Source: Oxalobacteraceae bacterium OTU3CAMAD1 (GTDB taxonomy: Bacteria; Pseudomonadota; Gammaproteobacteria; Burkholderiales; Burkholderiaceae_D). From it: 64,000 nt of DNA. Below are positions 23,997 to 31,506 of this stretch, in pieces (position 1 is the first letter of the stretch; each line of letters starts with the position of its first letter). The notes under the pieces are model-generated. The model was not told where the DNA came from, did no database searches, and was given only the letters and a program-made list of their open reading frames with translations. A program made the translations under genes and the position numbers. The stretch lies in assembly GCA_024123915.1 (NCBI GenBank), contig CP099650.1, positions 310,001 through 374,000 of the forward strand, in the 5' to 3' direction.

Positions 23997-24488
23997 ATGA
24001 CTCGCAAATACTTCGACATGAATCAACACGACGCGCTCTACAAGGTGGCGCGCAGCTATCCCGGCGGCATCGACGCGCTCGCGCAAGCGATGGGGATCTC
24101 GGTCAACGTACTGCGCAACAAGCTGGCGCCGACGATCGCCTCGCACTATCCGTCGTTCGAGGAAGTGTCGGCGGTGGTCGACCTGTGCCACCGCGCCGGC
24201 GTGGCCGATGCGCACCTGCCGCTGCACGCGCTGCTGACGCGCCACGGCATGGCCGCGTTCGTCGTCCCGCTGCCGGAGAACATCGGCGACGACGACCTGT
24301 CGCAAACGGTGTGCAAGGTGATGAGCCAGGTGGGATCGGTAGCCGAAGCGGTCTCGACGGCGCTAATGGACGGCAAGGTCACGGCCGCCGAAGCCGACCT
24401 GATCGAGCGCGAATTCCAGGGCGCGCTCTCGGCGCTGGGAGAATGGCGCGCGCGCCTGCGCCAAAAAGCCGCCCGCAGCCCCGGCTAA
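23997..24488 (+). CDS. CII-like (Phage_CP76 family) regulator
   Basis: A 163-residue protein matching the phage regulatory CII/CP76 family. The N-terminal DNA-binding part is 'DALYKVARSYPGGIDALAQAMGISVNVLRNKL', a helix-turn-helix. The C-terminal half is helical. Such proteins control lysogeny genes in P2-like phages but also occur as stand-alone chromosomal genes. No other phage gene is nearby, so this is an orphan. The ATG at 23997 is used; a second at 24018 is possible. It is divergent from the membrane-protein/DUF2491/PspA operon, 86 bases away, and might regulate it. A palindromic repeat begins 12 bases after its stop. Confidence 0.75.
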   Translation: MTRKYFDMNQHDALYKVARSYPGGIDALAQAMGISVNVLRNKLAPTIASHYPSFEEVSAVVDLCHRAGVADAHLPLHALLTRHGMAAFVVPLPENIGDDDLSQTVCKVMSQVGSVAEAVSTALMDGKVTAAEADLIEREFQGALSALGEWRARLRQKAARSPG

Positions 24489-24499
24489 CCAAAGCAACT

Positions 24500-24597
24500 C
24501 CGGGGTCAGGTCCTCCATTGCTACACAAGCTGAGCCGTCGAACGGGAAACTGCGCGCTACAGCCTAGTCCGTGTAGCAATGGAGGACCTGACCCCGG
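24500..24597. repeat. GGGGTCA-end palindromic element, transposase-free (family B copy 2)
   Basis: A 98-bp element with perfect 27-bp inverted ends at 24500-24526 and 24571-24597 around a 44-base centre. The outer end CCGGGGTCAGGTC closely resembles the end of the RAYT element (CGGGGTCAAGTC), but the inner part differs (CTCCATTGCTACAC). It looks like a non-autonomous relative of that element. Confidence 0.8.
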
Positions 24598-24608
24598 ATC
24601 TGAGGGAC

Positions 24609-24634
24609 AAAAAAAAGCCAGCCCGGAGGCTGGC
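24609..24634 (-). terminator. Intrinsic terminator downstream of the DUF6600 gene
   Basis: On the minus strand a perfect 7-bp stem GCCAGCC / GGCTGGC with a 4-base loop is followed by an unbroken T run of eight. It lies about 217 bases past the DUF6600 stop. Apart from this and the palindrome at 24500, the 24489-24850 gap shows nothing else I can support. Confidence 0.75.
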
Positions 24635-24850
24635 GAAGACTATTCTCTCTCGGGAATTACCTAGAAAATAGCAGGGCAAATGGATGCGGTCCCGACGGCC
24701 CTGCGCGGCGGACGTTGTCGTCCTTGTCTTCGCGCTGCCGCCGTTTTGCAATGTTGCTACTGTATGCAAAGCGGCGAACCACTTCCAGCCGATTGTGACG
24801 AACTGCATTTTTTGCTGCCTGAACTGCTATTTTCCGGTTTAAACCGTCGC

Positions 24851-26854
24851 TCACTGCTGGTTGTGCGTCGGCCGGTTGCCGTTGTTGCGGCCCTGACCTT
24901 GTCCCTCGTTGCGCTGCGCCGGTTGGGGGCGCGGCTGTGGCTGTGGCTGCGCTTGCGGCTGGGGTTGATGAACCTGGGGCTGGTGCACCTGCGGCGGCGG
25001 TGATGGACGCGGCGCCGGCTGGAACTGCTGCGGCGCCTGGAACGGCTGCGGCTGAGGCCGCTGCGGTTGCACCTGGACCTGGTGCGGCTGCGATTGCGGC
25101 TGCGATTGCGGCTGCTGCTGCGGTTGCTGCGGCTGGAACGCCGGCCGCTGATCGCGCTGCTCGCGTTCGCGCGCTTCCCGCACATCGTCGCGCTGACGCG
25201 ATGGCCGGCGGCCGTTGTCGTCGTCGCGATTGAACCGGTCGCGGTTCGGGTTGACGTGCAATATCGGCGCCGGCATCGCCCCCGGCTGCTGCACCGAAGT
25301 CTGCGGGCGCGGACGATAACCCGGCCGCAACTCGATGGCCACGTCGTTCGGATTGATCGTTTGCGCCGGCGCGTTCGGCGTGCCGAACTGTCCCGGGGCA
25401 AGCGTGGTGGTGGTCTGCGGACGACCCTGCCCGGTTTGCACTTGCGGCTGAGGCTGCGACGGCGCGGTAATCACCCGTCCCGGCTGCTGGCCATTGCTGC
25501 GCTCGAAACGATCATTGCGGTCGTTGCGGTCGTTGCGCCCAAAGCGGTCCGGCCGGCCGTCGCCGTCGCGATCCGGCCCGGGCCGCCGGCCGGGATCGCC
25601 CACCCGCGTACCCAGGCCCGGCGCCGGCGGCGCCACCGTCACCGCGTTCTTGACCAGGTTGGCCGGCGGAATCACCACGCCGCCGCGATTGACCGGCACC
25701 GTGTGGCGTCCCTCGAATTGATCACGCGGCAACATCGTCACGCCGTCGCGGCGGTCAGACCGGTCCGACCGTGGCCGGTACGGCTTGCCGTTGTAGCGCC
25801 ACGTCATGCGGTCCTCGTAATGGTTCGAGACCCGGTAGTTCGGCACGTAGCGCTCGCGCGGCGACAGCGGGAACCAGCCCAGGCCGGGGCCGCGATGGTG
25901 CGGGAAACCGTCGCCGCCGACCCAGCCGACCAGCGCCGGCGCCCACACGGGACGCCCGACCGGACGGCCCGGCGCCCAGAACCAGCGGCGGTTGACCGTC
26001 ACCCAGCGGCCGTAATGCGACGGCGCGTAGCCCCACGGGGCGTTGTCGACCCAGGTCCAGCCCCACGGCGCCAGCCACGTCCAGCGGCCGTCGCGGTAGG
26101 GCGCCCAATCGACCGCGACATTGCGCGGCGCCCACAGCGGGCCGTATTCGGCGCTCTCGGTCCAGTTGCCGTTGCGGTCCAGCTCCTCGTAGCCGGTGAT
26201 GCCGCTCGACACATAGCGGGACGTCACCACGGCCTCCGACTGCCGGTCGCGCTCGTCGGCCCAGACATCGAAGCCGTCGCGCCGCGCCACGCTGGTGCGC
26301 ACGTCGTCGCCGCTGATGTCGACCTGGCGGCCGTTGCTCACCACCACTGACGAACCGCCGCTCTCGACCCTGGCGCTGCCGCCCATCACGCTGACCTGGC
26401 TGGTATCGGCCACACGTTCGGCATCGACCCGCAACAAGCCCGGCTCGATCATCGTGATGCGCGCCTGCGGCGTGGTCAGCTCGAAGTCGCGCAGCAACTC
26501 AGGGCTGCGCACGCGGATGCTGACGCTGCCGTAATTGAGGCGCAGCCGCAGCAAATCCTCGTCCATGTCGGTGATTTCCAGGTCGGAATCGCCGTCCAGC
26601 CGCACCGCCGTCGAGCCGACCCGGAATTCGGTGCGCGCGCCGCTGGCGGTATTGATATGGTTGGCGCCGGTGACCGGCCAGTTCAGCGAGGCGGCGACCG
26701 GTTCGCTGTCGCCGTTGGGATCGTTGCTCACCAGGGTCACCTGGCCCTGGACGGCCGAAATCCGCCCCACCACGGCGGGCGGGTCGGCCAATGCAAGGGA
26801 ACTGAAACCGGCCAGGATGGCCAGCACGACGGACGGGATGATCTTGCGGCTCAT
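24851..26854 (-). CDS. DUF6600/FecR-like exported protein with Gln/Pro-rich tail
   Basis: A 667-residue exported protein. It has a signal peptide ending ALA-D near residue 23, then a FecR-like beta region (about 28-205; 'GRISAVQGQVTLVS', 'ARTEFRVGSTAVRLDGDSDLEI'). Next is a Trp-rich DUF6600 region (about 225-350) containing repeated 'WAPYRDGRWTWLAPWGWTWVD'-like motifs. The last ~300 residues are low-complexity: first Arg/Asp/Asn-rich, then almost entirely Gln and Pro. The tail should be disordered. The role is unknown. The Trp-rich motifs resemble SH3-like or wall-binding repeats. A minus-strand terminator lies downstream. A 65-codon frame starting at the stop codon is not supported. Confidence 0.8.
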   Translation of the reverse strand: MSRKIIPSVVLAILAGFSSLALADPPAVVGRISAVQGQVTLVSNDPNGDSEPVAASLNWPVTGANHINTASGARTEFRVGSTAVRLDGDSDLEITDMDEDLLRLRLNYGSVSIRVRSPELLRDFELTTPQARITMIEPGLLRVDAERVADTSQVSVMGGSARVESGGSSVVVSNGRQVDISGDDVRTSVARRDGFDVWADERDRQSEAVVTSRYVSSGITGYEELDRNGNWTESAEYGPLWAPRNVAVDWAPYRDGRWTWLAPWGWTWVDNAPWGYAPSHYGRWVTVNRRWFWAPGRPVGRPVWAPALVGWVGGDGFPHHRGPGLGWFPLSPRERYVPNYRVSNHYEDRMTWRYNGKPYRPRSDRSDRRDGVTMLPRDQFEGRHTVPVNRGGVVIPPANLVKNAVTVAPPAPGLGTRVGDPGRRPGPDRDGDGRPDRFGRNDRNDRNDRFERSNGQQPGRVITAPSQPQPQVQTGQGRPQTTTTLAPGQFGTPNAPAQTINPNDVAIELRPGYRPRPQTSVQQPGAMPAPILHVNPNRDRFNRDDDNGRRPSRQRDDVREAREREQRDQRPAFQPQQPQQQPQSQPQSQPHQVQVQPQRPQPQPFQAPQQFQPAPRPSPPPQVHQPQVHQPQPQAQPQPQPRPQPAQRNEGQGQGRNNGNRPTHNQQ

Positions 26855-26958
26855 GGCTGCGCTCCTCTATTTACTCCACCTATAACGCCGCAGGCCGCGA
26901 TTCGACTACCGGGGTTACAAATAATTGCAAAGTAAATCATACCTCAGGTGGTGGTACC

Positions 26959-27600
26959 TCAGGTGGTAGCGCCGCCCCGCTTGACGAAGAACAGCGCCGC
27001 GCCCACGCCCATCAGCAAGCCGCCGAACACCCGGTTCTGCTTCTTGACGGCGCCGGCGTCGCGGAAAAAGCGCTGCATCGACGACGCCAGATAGGCGTAG
27101 CTGTGCATCACCACCAGATCGATGCAGCACATGGTCGCCGCCAGGATCAGCAATTGCGGCAGCAACGGCGCATGTTGGTTAATAAACTGCGGCAGCACCG
27201 CCACCATGAAAATGATGCCCTTGGGATTGGTCGCGTTGGTCAGGAAGCCCGTCAAAAAGCGCTTGCGCGCCGAGGGCACGGCCACGGCGGCCTGTTTTTG
27301 CTGCTCGCCGATGGTCACCTTGGCGCGCCACTGGCTCAGACCGAGGTAAATCAGGTACAGCGCGCCCACCGTTTTAACGATGTTGAACGCCACTTCGGAT
27401 GCCAGCAACAGCGAGCCGACCCCGGCGCCGGCGATGAAGAACACCAGCAGCAGGCCGGTCTGCAGGCCGAAAATCGTGCTGCTGGCACGGCGCACGCCGT
27501 ACGACAATCCATGCGACATCGACAACACCGCGCCCGAGCCGGGCGACACGGCGATGATGCAGGCGGCGATGAAAAACCCCATCCAGGTGGCAAAACTCAT
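26959..27600 (-). CDS. LysE/RhtB-family amino acid exporter
   Basis: A 213-residue inner-membrane protein with about six transmembrane helices, of the LysE/RhtB amino-acid exporter family. The N-terminal signature 'SPGSGAVLSMSHGLSYGVRR' and the mid-protein 'GFLTNATNPKGIIFMVAVLPQFI' are characteristic. Family members export amino acids or homoserine lactones; the substrate cannot be predicted. Starts at 27600 and 27606 are both possible. The stop codon lies in the second copy of a 15-base direct repeat (26941-26970), so a second stop follows 15 bases later. It is divergent from the DUF808 gene. Confidence 0.88.
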   Translation of the reverse strand: MSFATWMGFFIAACIIAVSPGSGAVLSMSHGLSYGVRRASSTIFGLQTGLLLVFFIAGAGVGSLLLASEVAFNIVKTVGALYLIYLGLSQWRAKVTIGEQQKQAAVAVPSARKRFLTGFLTNATNPKGIIFMVAVLPQFINQHAPLLPQLLILAATMCCIDLVVMHSYAYLASSMQRFFRDAGAVKKQNRVFGGLLMGVGAALFFVKRGGATT

Positions 27601-27729
27601 AGTCATTCCATTGTTCAGGCCGCAGCGGCGCTGCGAGGCAACGCACATTGTAGCCGCGAAGCCATATCGCCGCGCCCTGCCTCTGGGTTAATATTGCTCC
27701 TTTAATATTGCTCGCTACAAGGACACCCC

Positions 27730-27771
27730 ATGATCCCTACCACCACCCCAACCCCGCAAGGGAGCCGCTGA
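27730..27771 (+). CDS. Possible 13-codon leader peptide before the DUF808 gene
   Basis: A short frame encoding [13 protein letters not shown]. Its ATG is preceded by AAGGA at 7 bases, and its TGA ends one base before the DUF808 ATG. The good ribosome binding site and close coupling suggest it may be translated and affect the downstream gene. It is rich in Pro and Thr. It may be fortuitous. Confidence 0.3.
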   Translation: MIPTTTPTPQGSR

Positions 27772-27772
27772 G

Positions 27773-28705
27773 ATGGCCGGCTCCAGTCTGTTCGCGCTGA
27801 TCGACGACATCGCCACCATCCTCGACGACGTCGCCCTGATGAGCAAGGTGGCGGCCAAGAAAACCGCCGGCGTGCTGGGCGACGATCTGGCGCTGAATGC
27901 CCAGCAGGTGGCCGGCGTGCGCGCCGACCGCGAATTGCCCGTGGTGTGGGCGGTGGCGCTCGGTTCGCTGAAGAACAAGGCCATCCTGGTGCCGGCCGCG
28001 CTGGCGATCAGCGCCTTCGTGCCCGCCGCCATCACGCCGCTGCTGATGATCGGCGGCCTCTACCTGTGCTTCGAGGGCTTCGAGAAGATCGCCCACGGCA
28101 TCATGCACAAGGAAGAGAACGAGCGGCACAAAGAGGAACTGGCCGCCGCGCTCAGCGACCCCAACGCCGACATGGTGGCCATCGAAAAAGACAAGATCAA
28201 GGGCGCCGTGCGCACCGACTTCATCCTGTCGGCCGAGATCATCGTCATCGCGCTGGGCACGGTGGCGGCCGAGCCGTTCGCCAAGCAGGCGATGGTGGTG
28301 GTCAGCATCGCGCTGGTGATGACGGTGGGCGTGTACGGCATCGTCGCCGCCATCGTCAAGATGGACGACGCCGGCCTGTACCTGAGCCAGCGCGCCAACG
28401 GCGCCGCCCGCGCCCTGGGCGCCGTGCTGCTGGCCGCCGCGCCACGGCTGATGAAGCTGCTGTCGGTGGTCGGCACCGCCGCCATGTTCATGGTCGGCGG
28501 CGGCATCCTGGTGCACGGCACGCCGGGCGCGCACGACATCGTCCACCACGCCACCGAGGTGGCGGCGGCGGTCCCGGCCCTGGGACCGGTGCTGGGCTTC
28601 GTCACGCCGAGCGTGATCGACGCCGTGGCCGGCGTCATCGCCGGCGCGCTGGCGCTGGTGGTGGTCACCATCGGCGGCAAAATGTTGCGCTCGTTCAAGA
28701 AATAA
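27773..28705 (+). CDS. DUF808 family inner-membrane protein (YedI-like)
   Basis: A 310-residue membrane protein of the DUF808/YedI family. The family opening '[45 protein letters not shown]' is complete. About six hydrophobic segments follow (near 80-105, 150-175, 178-200, 230-250 and at the C-terminus). The molecular function is unknown. The ATG at 27773 has AAGGGAG upstream, within the preceding 13-codon frame. A 12-base direct repeat TTAATATTGCTC at 27688 and 27702 lies upstream and may be a regulator site. It is followed by a YiaA/YiaB gene. Confidence 0.88.
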   Translation: MAGSSLFALIDDIATILDDVALMSKVAAKKTAGVLGDDLALNAQQVAGVRADRELPVVWAVALGSLKNKAILVPAALAISAFVPAAITPLLMIGGLYLCFEGFEKIAHGIMHKEENERHKEELAAALSDPNADMVAIEKDKIKGAVRTDFILSAEIIVIALGTVAAEPFAKQAMVVVSIALVMTVGVYGIVAAIVKMDDAGLYLSQRANGAARALGAVLLAAAPRLMKLLSVVGTAAMFMVGGGILVHGTPGAHDIVHHATEVAAAVPALGPVLGFVTPSVIDAVAGVIAGALALVVVTIGGKMLRSFKK

Positions 28706-28779
28706 GCCCGGCACGTCTGTTACGATGCACAAGCGCGCGCCAACCCGGCGCCGCTTTCCCCAACCAGCAAGGAGTACCC

Positions 28780-29208
28780 ATGGCTCAGCCCCAACTCGGT
28801 CCCACCCCCGCCTTCGTCGCCGCCTCCTGGATCGCGCTGCTGGCGGGCGCCTGCAGCTTCATGATCGGCCTGTGGAACGCCACCATGGCCCTCAACGAAA
28901 AAGGGTATTACTTCACCATCCTGATGTACGGCCTGTTCGCCGCCGTCTCGCTGCAGAAGTCGGTGCGCGACCGCGCCGAGGGCATCCCCGTCAGCGGCCT
29001 GTATTTCGGCCTGTGCTGGCTGTCGCTGATCCTGACCCTGTGCTTGCTGACAGTCGGCCTGATGAACGCCACCCTGACCATGAGCGAAAAAGGCTTCTAC
29101 GCGATGTCGTTCCTGTTAAGCCTGTTCGGCGCGGTAGCGGTGCAAAAGAACGTGCGCGACATCAGCGCCGTCAGACAACAGGCCGCCGCCCCGGTCGACC
29201 TGAAATAA
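28780..29208 (+). CDS. YiaA/YiaB-family inner-membrane protein
   Basis: A 142-residue inner-membrane protein with two copies of the YiaA/B two-helix domain. The first covers about residues 12-62 and the second about 75-127. Each contains a 'GLWNATMALNEKGYYF' or 'GLMNATLTMSEKGFYA' motif, so the protein is an internal duplication. The function is unknown. The ATG at 28780 has AAGGAG 6 bases upstream and comes 74 bases after the DUF808 stop on the same strand. Confidence 0.87.
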   Translation: MAQPQLGPTPAFVAASWIALLAGACSFMIGLWNATMALNEKGYYFTILMYGLFAAVSLQKSVRDRAEGIPVSGLYFGLCWLSLILTLCLLTVGLMNATLTMSEKGFYAMSFLLSLFGAVAVQKNVRDISAVRQQAAAPVDLK

Positions 29209-29283
29209 TCCGCGTTTCTTCCGAACTTTCACGCCCGCCCCCGCTCTAATGGCCGTAAGCCTGGCTATTGGAGCAAAAGAGGT

Positions 29284-31395
29284 ATGGATATCATTCAGCG
29301 CCATCTGCGCATGGCGCTCGACGCCGCGCGCATGGCCATCTGGGATTCGAACATCACGGATGGCACGGTCATCAACAGCATCGTCAATTGGGTGGGCTGG
29401 GGCGCGGGTTTGCTGGGGCTTCCCCCCGGCGATCTGGCCCAGCCGTTCTCGCATTTCCTGCAATTCGTCGACCCCGAGGACCGCGACCACCTGCTCAACA
29501 CCATGCAGGAGGCGGTCGATTGCGGCTCGGGCTATGACGTCGAATACCGCGTGGTCTGGCAGGACGGCAGCCAGCACTGGCTGGCCGCCAAGGCGCATGT
29601 CTTCTACAAAGAGGCCGAGCCCACCGGCACGCTCGGCATCGTCTGGGACATCACCGAACGCAAACGGATAGAGCAGGACGCCGCGCGTGCCCGCGAGCAA
29701 GCCGCCGTCACCCTGCGCTCGATCGGCGAGGGCGTCATCACCACCGACGAACACGGCAAGACCCAGTATCTGAACCGCATCGCCGAACAACTGACCGGCT
29801 GGAGCAACGACGAGGCGCGCGGCCTGGACATCGGCGCCACCTTGCCGCTGATCGACGACGACGGCGCGCCGCTGGCCGAGCACGCGGCGCTGCAATGCCT
29901 GCGGCTGCGCCAGACCATCAACATGCCGTCGCAAAACCAGCTCGTCACGCGCGAGGGGCGCCGCATCGCCGTCGAGGAATCGGCCGCGCCGATCTGGTCC
30001 GACACGGGCGAGCTGCTGGGCGCGGTGGTGGTGTTCCGCGACGTCAGCCACGAGCGCAAGCTGAGCAAGCAGCTGTCGTGGAACGCCAGCCACGACATGC
30101 TCACCGGCCTGATCAACCGGCGCGAGTTCGAGACGCAGATCGCCAACGCGCTGCACAGCGCCAAGGAGGAGGACCATGTGCACGCGCTGTTGTACATGGA
30201 CCTGGACCAGTTCAAGATCGTCAACGATACCTGCGGCCACAGCGCCGGCGACCTGCTGCTGCAGCTGCTGGCCAAGATGCTGCAGACGGAGATGCGCGAC
30301 AGCGACATCCTGGCCCGCCTCGGCGGCGACGAGCTGGGCGTGCTGCTGCCGCACTGTCCGCCGGACCAGGCGCTGCTAGTGGCCGACGGCATCCGCCAGT
30401 CGGTCAAGAATTTCCGCTTCGTGTGGGACAGCCGCACGTTCGAGCTGGGCGTGAGCATCGGCGTCGTCGAGATCAACCGCCACAGCAAATCGATGACCGA
30501 GCTGCTGATCGCGGCCGACCAGGCTTGCTACCTGGCCAAGGAGCGCGGCCGCAACCGCGTCCACCTGTACCAGGAGTCGGACCTGCGCCTGGCGCGGCGC
30601 CAGGGCGAGATGCAATGGGTGTCGCGCCTGAACGAGGCGTTCGAGCACCAGTATTTCCGGCTGTACGCCCAGCCCATCGTCGGCCTCGGCCCGCGCGGCG
30701 AGGTGCATGACGAGGTGCTGATCCGCATCCAGTCCGGCCCCGGCGAGCTGATACTGCCCGGCGCCTTCATCCCGGCCGCGGAGCGCTACGACATGATGAC
30801 GGCGATCGACCGCTGGGTGATCCGCGCCGTATGCCGCCACGTGCGCAGCGTGAGCGAAGGCCGGGCCGGCGCGGACGCGGACGCGGAAGCTCAAGGCCGG
30901 GCGCCCGACGGCTATAGCGGCCGGTATTCGGTCAACCTGTCGGGCACCTCGCTGGGCGACGAGGGCTTGCACGACTACATCATCGAGCAATTCGCCGAGC
31001 ACAACGTCGCCCCGGAACAGATCTGCTTCGAGATCACCGAGACGGCCGTCATCGCCAACCTGGTCAAGGCGCAGGATTTCATGGCCCGCATCAAGGCGCT
31101 CGGCTGCCGGTTCTCGCTCGACGACTTCGGCAGCGGCCTGTCGTCGTTCGCCTACCTGAAGGCGCTGCCGGTCGACTATCTCAAGATCGACGGCGTGTTC
31201 ATCCGCGGCATCGCCAACAACCCCATCAACCGCGCGATGGTCAAGGCCATCAACGAGGTCGGCCACGTGATGGGCATCTGCACCGTGGCCGAATATGTGG
31301 AGGACGACAACACCCTGGCGGTGGTGCGCGAACTGGGCGTGGACTACGCGCAGGGCTACGCGGTCGGCCGGCTGCGCCCGCTGAGCGTGGAATAG
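29284..31395 (+). CDS. PAS-PAS-GGDEF-EAL cyclic-di-GMP protein
   Basis: A 703-residue cytosolic protein. Two PAS domains (about 1-125 and 140-262) precede a GGDEF domain (about 275-430) and an EAL domain (about 445-700). The synthase motif reads GGDEL rather than GGDEF, near residue 348, and an RxxD inhibitory site (RDSD) lies at the right distance before it. The phosphodiesterase domain has EVL for EAL, with the metal and catalytic residues present in 'NLSGTSLGD', 'EITETAV', 'DDFGSG', 'KIDG' and 'QGYAVG'. It is therefore probably a c-di-GMP phosphodiesterase regulated by its GGDEF and PAS parts. GAGG precedes the ATG. It lies just before the Aer gene. Confidence 0.9.
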   Translation: MDIIQRHLRMALDAARMAIWDSNITDGTVINSIVNWVGWGAGLLGLPPGDLAQPFSHFLQFVDPEDRDHLLNTMQEAVDCGSGYDVEYRVVWQDGSQHWLAAKAHVFYKEAEPTGTLGIVWDITERKRIEQDAARAREQAAVTLRSIGEGVITTDEHGKTQYLNRIAEQLTGWSNDEARGLDIGATLPLIDDDGAPLAEHAALQCLRLRQTINMPSQNQLVTREGRRIAVEESAAPIWSDTGELLGAVVVFRDVSHERKLSKQLSWNASHDMLTGLINRREFETQIANALHSAKEEDHVHALLYMDLDQFKIVNDTCGHSAGDLLLQLLAKMLQTEMRDSDILARLGGDELGVLLPHCPPDQALLVADGIRQSVKNFRFVWDSRTFELGVSIGVVEINRHSKSMTELLIAADQACYLAKERGRNRVHLYQESDLRLARRQGEMQWVSRLNEAFEHQYFRLYAQPIVGLGPRGEVHDEVLIRIQSGPGELILPGAFIPAAERYDMMTAIDRWVIRAVCRHVRSVSEGRAGADADAEAQGRAPDGYSGRYSVNLSGTSLGDEGLHDYIIEQFAEHNVAPEQICFEITETAVIANLVKAQDFMARIKALGCRFSLDDFGSGLSSFAYLKALPVDYLKIDGVFIRGIANNPINRAMVKAINEVGHVMGICTVAEYVEDDNTLAVVRELGVDYAQGYAVGRLRPLSVE

Positions 31396-31418
31396 GGCGA
31401 TCGGCAATCCGGGGAATT

Positions 31419-31432
31419 TTGATCTACATCAA
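31419..31432 (+). promoter_or_regulatory. FNR box upstream of the Aer-type receptor
   Basis: A perfect FNR consensus, TTGAT-CTAC-ATCAA. Its centre (31425.5) lies 41.5 bases before the start site predicted from a TACACT -10 box at 31455-31460 (start near 31467). This is the class II activator position. The receptor ATG is at 31507. Confidence 0.85.
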
Positions 31433-31506
31433 TAAAATTTCAGGGTCGAATCCGTACACTGGCTGCATCTATTGTGATAGAGCAACAATTCAGCCGGAGC
31501 TACGTG

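Noticed and set aside
23997..24488. Part of a prophage, suggested by the CII-like gene
   Set aside because: No integrase, repressor, structural or lysis genes are nearby; the gene looks like an orphan chromosomal regulator.
24657..24854. A 65-codon minus-strand frame overlapping the DUF6600 stop as GTGA
   Set aside because: No ribosome binding site, no recognisable sequence, and it lies in a terminator-bearing tail region.
26941..26970. A 15-base direct repeat at the LysE stop codon
   Set aside because: Too short and single; probably a local slippage duplication that only repeats the stop.
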